Below, piece after piece: positions 1 to 6,886 of a stretch of 17,650 nucleotides of DNA. Position 1 is the stretch's first letter, and each line of letters opens with the position of its first letter. The DNA is from Cercophora sp. LCS_1. Taxonomy: Eukaryota > Ascomycota > Sordariomycetes > Sordariales > Lasiosphaeriaceae. Both the position numbers and the translations under genes were made by a program. Under the pieces are notes generated by a model. That model saw only the letters and a program-made list of their open reading frames with translations. It was not told the DNA's origin and did not search any database. The stretch covers positions 1-17,650 of the forward strand of contig JAPZLL010000099.1 in assembly GCA_036250225.1 (NCBI GenBank). The letters are read 5' to 3'.

Positions 1-22
1 CGCACAAGTCTTCCGCTGCGTA

Positions 23-46
23 TTACAGTGGGTAAACCCACTGTAA
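23..46. repeat. Short inverted repeat (hairpin), possible element end
   Basis: Perfect 11-bp arms (TTACAGTGGGT at 23-33 and its complement at 36-46) are separated by two A residues. It lies just upstream of the tandem repeat modules. It may be the end of a DNA transposon or part of the dispersed repeat family, but no matching partner end was found in the window. Confidence 0.6.
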
Positions 47-102
47 GCTGCCTGGTTACGTACTACGAACCCTGTGGGCAGCACCCTGTTTTAACAATTT
101 TC

Positions 103-360
103 TACAGGGCACTACTACCTATATTACAGGGCATCACTTACTATCACTAAGGTTTTCGCCTACCCTGCAGACTTTTTTACCTACCTTATAAACTTTCTTG
201 TTTACCCGGAGACTTTCTTGCCTACCCGGCAAATATTTTCTACAGGGCACTACCACCTATATTACAGGGCATCACTTACTGTCACCAAGGTTGTCGCCTA
301 CCCTGCAAACTTTCTTGCTTACCCGGAGACTTTCTCGCCTACCCTGCAAGTTCTCTTCAC
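103..360 (+). repeat. Tandem repeat modules with internal minisatellite (repeat A)
   Basis: Two head-to-tail modules start at 103 and 241 (period 138 bp). Each opens with TACAGGGCACTAC and then a shared block containing CAGGGCATCACTTACT. Each module ends in an internal minisatellite of roughly 20-21 bp units of the type CCTACCCTGCAAACTTTCTTG. The second module has one unit fewer. A third copy lies inverted at about 4232-4345, so this is a dispersed element rather than a simple local array. No long coding frame belongs to it. Confidence 0.8.
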
Positions 361-686
361 AAGGTTGATATCACCTAGCAATCCGCCATCTTCGCGGTCG
401 CAACGCAAAAGGGTTAGCAACCCAATTCCAACCTGATACGAGCTGTCATGATTGAACTTGATGCTGACGCGCTGTCAAAAAACAGTTTCCAAGCCCATTT
501 CCCACCAGAGAGATCAGCAATCTGATCGTGCGAGCGAGCGCGAACGAGCGCAAAGCAGGCAGCCAGCGCGCACTCCCTAGGCGATGGCGACCCATCCACA
601 ACAACACCGAGATGGCCAGGTCTCATAAGTAGTGTGGTCGATTCTACCGATGTAACGAGAGCCAGGAAATGGGCGGCTGTAACGCA
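361..686. other. Stretch without a recognised gene
   Basis: This lies between repeat A and repeat B. Open frames here are short and show no family signature. Nothing else is supported. Confidence 0.5.
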
Positions 687-1395
687 ACGGCGTCAGGGTT
701 GAGGGATATGTGAGGAAGGGTCAACAAGCAAGCGGAACAGGGCCAAGGTAGTGTGGTGGGTGTAAAGTTCAAAGGTGCGTTTTGCCCCCTTGAGATCGTT
801 CAGAAGATTCAATTCTTGAACCCGGTGCTGAGCTTCAGCGCTTCCAAACGCAAGATCTCCATTTTCCAGCTGCGCCATGTAGTCGTCCAAGTAACGCCAC
901 ACGCGCGGCACCTGCTCCTCCGATCCTTGCGGCGCTTGTTGGCCCGTCTGCGGCCGGCCGGACCTAGGGTTGGTGAGACGAATTGACGCCGGTATGGGCT
1001 CTGCCGCCGCCGCCGCTGGTCTCGGTTCGTTGGCGCCCGAAGAGGTGGTTTCGGCCGGAGGAATCGCCGAGGGCGCAGGCGGCTCCGCGTTGCCATGGCC
1101 GTTGTTGTGGCCGTCGTTGACTGATTCTAGCGATTTAGGAGGCGACGTAAAAGTGGTGGGTGAAAAATTCAATTGGAATGTAGCCCTCTAGATCACGACT
1201 TCCGCTTCCGGAAACCTTTGGACCTTCAATCCTTTGTTCCATCGTTCCATGGCTGGATCCGTCGCACCGGATCCGTCGTGTCAAAGCTGGTGGCTGGCGC
1301 CGGCCCGAACCTGTCCGCGCAGGCGCCTTTGCCTCCAGGCCACCCAGATGGCTTTCTCCAGGGCGCCTGTTACAACCATCTCCCCCTCCAGGGCT
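687..1395 (+). repeat. Dispersed repeat B, copy 1, interrupted
   Basis: Segments 687-772 and about 1152-1395 match, in inverted orientation, a continuous stretch at about 4340-4690. The intervening sequence (773-1153) is absent from the second copy. The two edges of the interruption carry a 19-nt imperfect direct repeat (754-772 and 1154-1172, 17 of 19 identical). Over roughly 1235-1320 the two copies differ by about seven substitutions, all transitions by eye. The order relative to repeat A differs between copies, so at least one rearrangement has occurred. Confidence 0.8.
693..1172 (-). CDS. Hypothetical protein fragment inside repeat B
   Basis: The frame is 159 codons. Its first residues (MNFSPTT) and last residues (LALFRLLVDPSSHIP) come from repeat B, while the middle comes from the 400-bp segment present only in this copy. 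The middle has a Pro/Ala-rich low-complexity half (about residues 25-85). It is followed by a more protein-like segment containing RVWRYLDDYMAQLENGD and HRVQELNLLNDLKG, predicted helical by eye. I do not recognise a family. It could be a captured exon, an intact small gene of the mobile element, or a chance frame; both start and stop are supplied by repeat sequence, which argues against a normal host gene. Confidence 0.3.
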   Translation of the reverse strand: MNFSPTTFTSPPKSLESVNDGHNNGHGNAEPPAPSAIPPAETTSSGANEPRPAAAAAEPIPASIRLTNPRSGRPQTGQQAPQGSEEQVPRVWRYLDDYMAQLENGDLAFGSAEAQHRVQELNLLNDLKGAKRTFELYTHHTTLALFRLLVDPSSHIPQP

Positions 1396-1872
1396 TTGTC
1401 CTCGAAGACCACCCGTCTTGAACCATTTCAAAACGCAGGCTTGGCCAGATCGTGCGCCGCTGGTTATAAACCCCTTTGGCAACCCAACGAAAAGGCACCC
1501 GATGCGAAAGGGTTGTTGAGAGCATCGTGGGAGAACGAGGCATTGACAGAGTCATTGTACCGGCCGCTCAGATTGTTGGGTAGCAGGAGTGTCGGAGGAA
1601 TGGCCGTGAACGCAGCCGGCGCATCGCGACAGCCCCAAACCCTTAGACCACTGGTTGGAGGTATAGGAGGTCTGGGGAAGGTCGCGCCCGCAATCGGCAC
1701 ATACGCGACCCATGATGAAAGAGTGCCAAGGAATGACTGCCGAGGAATGACGGTGATGCGAGATGAGAAAAGAGATCCTCGCCAGAGCGGGGTTCTGCAG
1801 TTTCGTGCGGGTTGAAAGTCAGGTAGCTGAGGGAGAAGGGAGCAGGAAGGCGCTACTTCTCGAGACCTTCCC
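1396..1872. other. Stretch without a convincing gene
   Basis: Long frames exist on both strands (roughly 1234-1815 plus and 1464-1928 minus) but overlap each other, lack recognisable domains and partly run into repeat B. I see no clear gene, RNA or repeat of its own. Confidence 0.4.
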
Positions 1873-2352
1873 GTGGCAAATAACCAGGACCTCGCCGTCC
1901 CCTCCGTTCCTATCGCCATGGCCCACACTCGAGCCCAAACAGCGGCCCAAAGGGCGCTCCCATCGCCGGCGTCAAATTATCAAGGTAGTTATTCTTTGCA
2001 GCGCCAAAGGACATCTCCCGCTGACGCTTGCAGGAATCGGCCCCCCAGGGCATCCAGCCGCGCAAAGGCAGTTCTCCAAAGCGCGCAACCAGGCGCGCCG
2101 AACGCAATCGCCTGCGTCCAACTGCACACATCGAGACGCCCACCCCACAAGTATGTCCTCTATACCTTCGTATTATATGGTCCACAAGCCAACCTGAGTC
2201 ACGGGATCCGTAGGAACAACCGGTGCCTGTCCACAGCAGAGGTCGCAAGCGCAAGCACAATCGAAACACTCGAGGCCAGCCCAGACCCAGCCTCAGACCC
2301 GAAACGACAACGGATATCCCCTCCACGCCCATGCATGGCTTACGAATGCTAG
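1873..2352 (+). CDS. Doubtful spliced small gene, hypothetical
   Basis: ATG at 1873 opens a frame to a stop at 2350-2352. Two intron-like segments lie inside. The first is 1985-2033 (49 nt, GTAGTT donor, CTGAC branch-like site, TTGCAG acceptor). The second is 2151-2236 (86 nt, GTATGT donor, CCACAG acceptor). Removing both keeps the frame and gives about 114 residues; leaving both gives 159. The predicted protein is basic, Pro/Ser/Gln-rich, with a KRQR cluster near the end that resembles a nuclear localisation signal. There is no recognisable domain. The opposite strand also has a long frame here (1910-2434), so the call is weak. Confidence 0.25.
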   Translation: MANNQDLAVPSVPIAMAHTRAQTAAQRALPSPASNYQGSYSLQRQRTSPADACRNRPPRASSRAKAVLQSAQPGAPNAIACVQLHTSRRPPHKYVLYTFVLYGPQANLSHGIRRNNRCLSTAEVASASTIETLEASPDPASDPKRQRISPPRPCMAYEC

Positions 2353-2583
2353 CAGCAGAAGGGTGTTGTTCCGAACATGCAGAAAATTTCAACATGCATT
2401 TCGAAGTCCAAGCGGTGTTGTAGCCACTGATCAAGTGAACGGCGGTGCACCTCTAAAGTGCCCATGAATGTGCACTGAGCACCAGAGCGCGCTGGGACTG
2501 GTGGCAGGGCCCGCCTCACGTACTGCGGCCCACGCCAACTGCATAAGCTTCATCCGTGGTTGGGGGGCCGCGAGCCAATGAGT

Positions 2584-2875
2584 CAATGAAGTCCTCGTTC
2601 CTTCAGTTCGCAGATCTTGCATCATCCTCCCGAGTTGGATTAGAAGGACGGTTCGCCGCCCACTCCACACATCGCTCGGCAGCTTTGCCATTCACACAAG
2701 TACATCGGCTTTGCGAAGGCGCCCAATACGGATGATCTGTGGCGCGACACCGGTGCAGCCATCGAATCGGTAGCCCCTTTGTGTTTCGAACAGTTGGCCT
2801 CCCGGTACTTGCCTGGTCGACCGCTTCCATGCGGGGCACGTTAGGCTTGACCGGATGCAGCGAATGTTGCATCAA
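2584..2875 (-). pseudogene. Decayed SANT/Myb-like gene fragment
   Basis: On the minus strand a frame starts near 2875 and contains a Cys-bearing segment (RATDHPYWAPSQSRCTC) followed by AANRPSNPTREDDA. About 77 bp (2660-2584) then match the SANT-domain region of the intact gene at 3006-3563: the helix corresponding to DDAKIRQLKEQGLSW can be followed only across a one-base deletion and a TGA where the family has Trp. Around 35 of 41 aligned bases agree over the best stretch. It lies head-to-head with the intact gene. The upstream Cys-containing part has no counterpart in the intact gene. It may be the relic of a diverged paralogue. Confidence 0.5.
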
Positions 2876-3005
2876 GTTGGGGCAAGCGAACTCTTGCGAT
2901 AACTAGGCTGCTGCCGTCTTCAGCAATCATCTCAAAACAGATCCAGTACTGGCCCGCTGAGAAGGGCTGGCTCATGGTAACTTTCTGTCCCTTGATGTTC
3001 TGAGC

Positions 3006-3563
3006 ATGGCGCGTAAGCACAGACTTGTCGGGGACCCATGTTCAAAGCATGGAAAAGGGTACCGTGTAGCGGAGAATCGAAGCTCCGCTTCCCCAGCCAA
3101 GAGGCACCGCTCGGCGAGACAGAGGAGCACAAGATCCACCAATGACGAGGATACCGCAGCGAACTCCAAGCCAACTCCCAGAAGGGCGAGGTACACGCCA
3201 CAGGATGATGCAAAGATCCGCCAACTGAAGGAGCAAGGACTGTCTTGGATGGCGATCGCCGAGCAATTCCCAGAACGTTCTCCTGGGGCTATTGAGCTAA
3301 GGTATCACACCAAGCTTAAGACCAACCCCTCTCGCGGGGTTCCGCAACTCCCTCAAACACCTTCAGTGGTGGACGATCCCGGCGAGGAAGAGTGGGAGGT
3401 GGAGGAGATTTGTAGCTACAGAAAGCCGGAGGACAGCGGCCTGGAATTCCTCGTGAAGCGGAAAGGCGGGGAGGAGACGTGGGAACCTTTCGAGAACGTA
3501 GCGGAGACAGAGGCACTTGACAGGTATGAGCGCCTTGCTAGCCAGGTTGTAGGTATAGTCTGA
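3006..3563 (+). CDS. SANT/Myb-like and chromodomain protein
   Basis: The product is 185 residues from a single exon. Residues 1-57 are basic and Ser/Arg-rich, probably disordered and nuclear. Residues about 60-105 form a SANT/Myb-like helix-turn-helix of the fungal type: RYTPQDDAKI, then GLSWMAIAEQFPERSP, then ELRYHTKLK. Residues about 128-178 form a chromodomain (EEWEVEEI, LEFLVKRKGGEETWEP, ENV). Of the three aromatic cage positions that bind methyl-lysine in HP1-type chromodomains, only the first appears aromatic (Trp130). The second and third are Arg152 and Gly155, in the segment that normally reads KWKGY or KWKGF. It is therefore likely a chromatin or DNA-binding protein without canonical methyl-lysine reading. 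The ATG has A at -3. A decayed relative of the SANT part lies upstream on the other strand. Confidence 0.8.
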   Translation: MARKHRLVGDPCSKHGKGYRVAENRSSASPAKRHRSARQRSTRSTNDEDTAANSKPTPRRARYTPQDDAKIRQLKEQGLSWMAIAEQFPERSPGAIELRYHTKLKTNPSRGVPQLPQTPSVVDDPGEEEWEVEEICSYRKPEDSGLEFLVKRKGGEETWEPFENVAETEALDRYERLASQVVGIV

Positions 3564-3699
3564 GATTTGTCTTGCTACGAATAACTCCTGTTCCATGTTT
3601 ACTCTTATCGCGTTCAATGGCAACCACGTCCATACTGCGTGTGCGAAAGAAAAGTCAATATTCTCCAACGATGCCAAGAACTGAGCGCAACTGCTTTCG
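3564..3699. other. 3' flank of the chromodomain gene
   Basis: Short intergenic stretch before the decayed TPR fragment. No clear AATAAA or hairpin was recognised. Confidence 0.4.
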
Positions 3700-3897
3700 A
3701 ACGTAGGATCGTACCGGGCAGAGGCTGGGATGTATGGGGTAGCGGAGCAGATGAGCCGAGGATGGCGACGAGAAAGTGCTTGGACCTGGAGCATCCCGAC
3801 ACGCTCACGGGTATGAACAACCTTGCGTACGTGTGGAAGGGGCGCAAGCATGATCAGCGGTGCTGTCTTGATAAAACGCTTGTCGTCGTCGGCCGCT
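3700..3897 (+). pseudogene. TPR repeat relic of an NLR-type gene
   Basis: Two pieces of a kinesin-light-chain-like TPR unit can be read in different frames. One, near 3706-3765, reads GSYRAEAGMYGVAEQMSRG; the other, from about 3775, reads LEHPDTLTGMNNLAYVWKG. The phrase EHPDTLTxMNNLA followed by a W/GR turn is the hallmark of TPR arrays at the C-terminus of fungal NACHT/NB-ARC proteins. Small insertions or deletions between the pieces break the frame. No nucleotide-binding domain or second TPR unit lies next to it, so this is a short orphan fragment. Confidence 0.7.
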
Positions 3898-3952
3898 GAG
3901 CGGCAGAAACAAGCATTGTGATTGGGTTAGTCACGGTGGTGAGCGACAGGCT

Positions 3953-3973
3953 GTCACGTGCTCGGCACGTGAC
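3953..3973. promoter_or_regulatory. Palindrome holding two CACGTG E-boxes
   Basis: Nine-bp arms (GTCACGTGC and its complement) are separated by TCG. Each arm contains CACGTG (3955-3960 and 3966-3971), the core site of bHLH regulators such as Cbf1-type proteins. No intact gene starts nearby, so a regulatory role here is uncertain. Confidence 0.4.
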
Positions 3974-4067
3974 GCCTGGACATAAGTGTTGCGCCAGCGC
4001 CTCAGATTTAGATTGAACAGAACAACTCACCACCATGGCGAAGTTCCGGGGGTGAAGAGGTGCGTTG

Positions 4068-4118
4068 TCGTTTTCCTGCGTTGTTTTCCTATGTCGTCTT
4101 CCTACGTTGTTATTGTCG
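4068..4118 (+). repeat. Imperfect short tandem repeats
   Basis: Three to four diverged units of the type TTTTCCTGCGTTG follow one another. It is low-complexity sequence with no coding signal. Confidence 0.4.
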
Positions 4119-4161
4119 TCGTCCACATGCCTACCTCCGATCAGAGGAAGCTCAGCCTGTA

Positions 4162-4181
4162 GGTCGGCCTCCAGGCCGACC
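4162..4181. repeat. Short perfect inverted repeat
   Basis: Nine-bp arms (GGTCGGCCT and complement) are separated by CC. It lies about 50 bp before the inverted copy of repeat A. Function unknown. Confidence 0.6.
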
Positions 4182-4231
4182 ACTGCACTCAGAATGTGTG
4201 TGTGTCGTTCATCACCAGTTCAGTAATGCCT

Positions 4232-4690
4232 TAACTTGCAGGGTAGGTGGGAAAGTCTCCGGGTAAGCAAGAAAGTTTGCATGGTAGGCGAGAACCTTGG
4301 TGACAGTAAGTGATGCCCTGGAGTATGGGTGGTAGTGCTGTAACAAGCGCCCTGGAGAAAGCCATCTGGGTGGCCTGGAGGCGGAGGGGCCTGCGCGGTC
4401 TGGCACGCAGCGCCAGACGGCTGTATCCAGCAGGTGCGGACAGGTTCGGGCCGGTGCTAGCCGCCGGCTTTGACACGACGGATCCGGTGCGACGGATCCG
4501 GGCTATGGAGCGATGGAACAAAGGTTGAAGCTCCAAAGGTTTCCGGAAGCGGAAGTCGTGATCTAGGATAAGAAGTCTGGTGTCGGAGGAGGAGGGCCAC
4601 GTTCCAATTGAACTTTTCACCCACCACTACCTTGGCCCTGTTCCGCTTGCTTGTTGACCCTTCCTCACATATCCCTAACCCAGACGCCTT
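4232..4690 (-). repeat. Dispersed repeats A and B, inverted copy 2
   Basis: Read on the minus strand, 4690 to about 4340 matches repeat B (687-772 joined directly to about 1152-1395), and 4345 to 4232 continues into repeat A as seen at 241-355. This copy lacks the 400-bp segment of copy 1. Relative to copy 1 it carries an extra stretch of about 38 nt near 4397-4434 that contains a hairpin with 7-bp arms (4398-4404 and 4412-4418). No functional coding frame is apparent. Confidence 0.8.
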
Positions 4691-4713
4691 TGCGTTATAT
4701 GGGGGGTGTGTGT

Positions 4714-4952
4714 GTCGCCCGAAGTGGGGTGGTGATGCCCTCATTCCAGCACGGTTTCAGTATTGCCGGAATCCCGGGATACGAATCACCAAGTTGCCAG
4801 GGAGACAGACCATTCGTGTATATAGGGAGCCTTTCAGGCCCCTTTCTCTCTTCAGACAAATTTTACAAGTTGTTGATGGGCCGCTCTCCATCACGTCAAT
4901 TCTTCTTCGCCTTGCACACGATTTCCAGCTTTGATTCCGGCCGTGCAATACA
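4714..4952 (+). repeat. Dispersed repeat C, copy 1
   Basis: It matches 16683-16954 in inverted orientation over about 240 bp, from TGTCGCCCGAAGTGG to GGCCGTGCA, with many small indels. It contains GTGTATATAGGGAGCC, a TATA-like motif as found in LTR promoters, and the ends begin TG and finish CA. No flanking target-site duplication could be found for either copy, so solo-LTR identity is only a suggestion. It lies directly beside repeat B copy 2, so the two may belong to one composite element. Confidence 0.75.
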
Positions 4953-5304
4953 GGGGTCTGGATCGGAACAAGTTATTTTTTTGACTGGGAAGGCGATAAC
5001 TGACGGAGCAGTGAGAAACAAAGGCAATCGATGGTAACAGATCAAACAAACAGCAGTGGTACCTTGCGGTACGAAGCACACACACACATATTAACGATTA
5101 GGGTTGCTTGGGTCAGGTGAAGACATGACTACCATAACTGCCGATAGATGTATAAAACCTCAACTGCTTGCTGATGTGCCAGCTAGTTCACCAGGTGATC
5201 CCCCCATCCATGTCCTCCACCGTCCTCCAATATCGTGCCGCCTATGATGTCCTGTTAGCAGCTGATATTACATCCTATCACTCGACCGCCTTACTGATAT
5301 TTCC
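4953..5304. other. Intergenic stretch with CA run and TATA-like motif
   Basis: It contains a short (AC)n run near 5081-5092 and TATAAAA near 5150 on the plus strand. No gene starts downstream on that strand, so the TATA-like motif is probably incidental. It forms the 3' flank of the minus-strand gene that follows. Confidence 0.4.
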
Positions 5305-5412
5305 TTAGATAGCACGCTTGAGTGAGTGGAGTGTCACTCTGGCTTTGCCCGATGCCGCCATCGCGGTCATGTCATCGACAATCTCCTGCATCTTCTGGAT
5401 GATAGTCGAGAT
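5305..5412 (-). pseudogene. In-frame 3' extension beyond the amber codon
   Basis: 35 sense codons follow the TAG of the preceding frame without a shift and end in TAA. The content is amphipathic (IIQKMQEIVDD, then SGKARVTLHSLKRAI). This is most easily read as the original C-terminus of the 5413-6105 gene. A small intron removing the TAG was considered, but no usable donor and branch point were seen. Confidence 0.5.
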
Positions 5413-6105
5413 CTAGCGCAGCTGTACCAGTTGGTCGTGGTGCTCCGCAATGCGCGCGCGGAGGGCCGGTTTGACTCTGCCGTTCGCTCTCTGGGACGCA
5501 GTGGTACCATCTTTGTACTCGCCGGCTTCGATCGAATCAACTAGACGGTGACGCGCCCAGAAGACGACAAGGTCGATGTTCCAAGCTCCGATGCGGTTGG
5601 ACTCATTCCTGTCCCACTGGGCCGAAACCAAGACCCTGGCTTGCTGCGGGGTGACCGCATCGTCGAAAACCACGCTCGAGGTAGGCACGCCGGCGCCATT
5701 CTTGTCCACAAGGTTGTAGAGCACGCCATAACCGTCCCAGGTGACGTTCGGCTTGATGAATGCTCTGGCGCCTGCCTTGCGCACGGCGGACACATTGCCT
5801 TTCTTGCCCGGCAGGTCCGTGTTCAAATGGCCAATGTGGAGCTGCGAGTCCTCGGCAACACGGTCGCGCGGCTTGTCGCTTGGAGGCGTGATCTTGTCAT
5901 CGGTATCCCAACCCGTGAAGACTCTGTCCCATAGTCCCTTGCGAGTGGCGTCGTCAGGGATGTCGTTCGTCATGTTAGCGCGGCCGAGTTTGACGATCAA
6001 GTCATCGCAACGTTTCTTTTGGTCATCCGTGAGATCGTCAAAGCTGGTGAGCTTGACATCGAGTCCGGAATGGTACTGTGAGTTGGGGGGGGTTGCGGGC
6101 GGCAT
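5413..6105 (-). CDS. Unknown protein ending at an in-frame amber codon
   Basis: The chosen ATG at 6105 has A at -3 and gives 230 residues; an in-frame ATG at 6252 would add 49 residues of low-complexity sequence and is less likely. The protein is soluble-looking and rich in Asp/Lys/Arg, with no signal peptide or membrane segment. The central part contains VTWDGYGVLYNLVDKNGAG and SAQWDRNESNRIGAWNIDL, and the end is helical (RARIAEHHDQLVQLR). I do not recognise a family. The frame stops at TAG (5413-5415) but stays open for another 35 codons (ISTIIQKMQEIVDDMTAMA onwards) to a TAA at 5305-5307, continuing the same kind of helix. The TAG may be a nonsense mutation of a CAG codon, a read-through site or a sequencing error. 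It is divergent from the gene at 6887 with about 780 bp between the starts. Confidence 0.6.
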   Translation of the reverse strand: MPPATPPNSQYHSGLDVKLTSFDDLTDDQKKRCDDLIVKLGRANMTNDIPDDATRKGLWDRVFTGWDTDDKITPPSDKPRDRVAEDSQLHIGHLNTDLPGKKGNVSAVRKAGARAFIKPNVTWDGYGVLYNLVDKNGAGVPTSSVVFDDAVTPQQARVLVSAQWDRNESNRIGAWNIDLVVFWARHRLVDSIEAGEYKDGTTASQRANGRVKPALRARIAEHHDQLVQLR

Positions 6106-6886
6106 CGTGAACTTGCCAGAGATGGAGATGGGTCCGAGATGGGGTTGCGCGGTCGTGTGGTGCTGTTGTGGAAGAGGGAAGCGCATTCCCCGGTGGGAGG
6201 GCAAGAAGATATGGAGGGGGAGTCTATTCGATCCATTCAGCAGCAACAACAATAGTGCTAATTCTATTCACCGCACGAACAATAGCCACGCGTACAATAT
6301 CATCAGGTACCTTAACGGCTCCTTCCCTCCCAAAATCTGCCCCTCTTGCCTTGAAGAACTCAGTACCTTCCTTTAAAAAAACTGAAAGCTTTGCACGCCG
6401 TGCGAGCCCGAGGCCGCCTCGAGCTCACCCCGAGGCGGCCTCAAGGCCCCACAAGGCTCAGTACTGTGGTTGGAAACAATCACCTGTCCCTCAGCTTCTT
6501 CCGCGGTGATTCGCTGCGGTCGCCTGTATTGTCTGGCGCCAGGACGTTGGTGATTGTCAATGATCGATTTGGGGCTATCCAAGGCCGGCTGCGAGAGATT
6601 GCTCCTTCCTCGCGAGGGCCTTGGCGGTCTCCTACCCACTCTTTCCTCGCGGAGACCCAGACAGTTACCTTCCCACTTCATTGTCGTCAGGAGTCGATCA
6701 AGGTCTTTGCGTCCATAGTTCGCTCAACTTTGTTCCAGTCATATCCATCAAAACCTTCCAAGTCGTTGCTAAGCTGTCCGACACGGCAAAACCGAAGAGA
6801 ACTCCGTTGTCATCATCCAGGTATATGTCTGTCGTGGTTTGGCAGAGATCCAAGTATCGACATAAACTGATACTGGGCACAGCACA
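6106..6886. other. Divergent intergenic region
   Basis: It separates two divergent genes and should hold both promoters. Frames on both strands around 6373-6870 overlap each other and show no domain. A G+C-rich inverted repeat (6410-6442) is the main structure. Confidence 0.4.
6410..6442. repeat. Perfect inverted repeat in divergent intergenic region
   Basis: Twelve-bp arms (GAGGCCGCCTCG at 6410-6421 and complement at 6431-6442) are separated by 9 nt. It could be a dimeric zinc-cluster-type binding site or a remnant of an insertion; no evidence decides. Confidence 0.6.

Noticed and set aside
103..360. CRISPR-like spaced repeats
   Set aside because: Units are contiguous, diverged minisatellite copies without unique spacers, in a eukaryotic setting.
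1910..2434. Minus-strand frame of 174 codons
   Set aside because: No domain, poor protein-like composition, and opposite-strand splice signals fit slightly better.
4714..4952. Solo LTR identity for repeat C
   Set aside because: It has TG...CA ends and a TATA-like motif, but no target-site duplication at either copy and no internal retroelement sequence.
5413..5475. Intron removing the amber codon
   Set aside because: The candidate donor GTCAAA is weak, no branch point was seen, and the segment itself looks coding.
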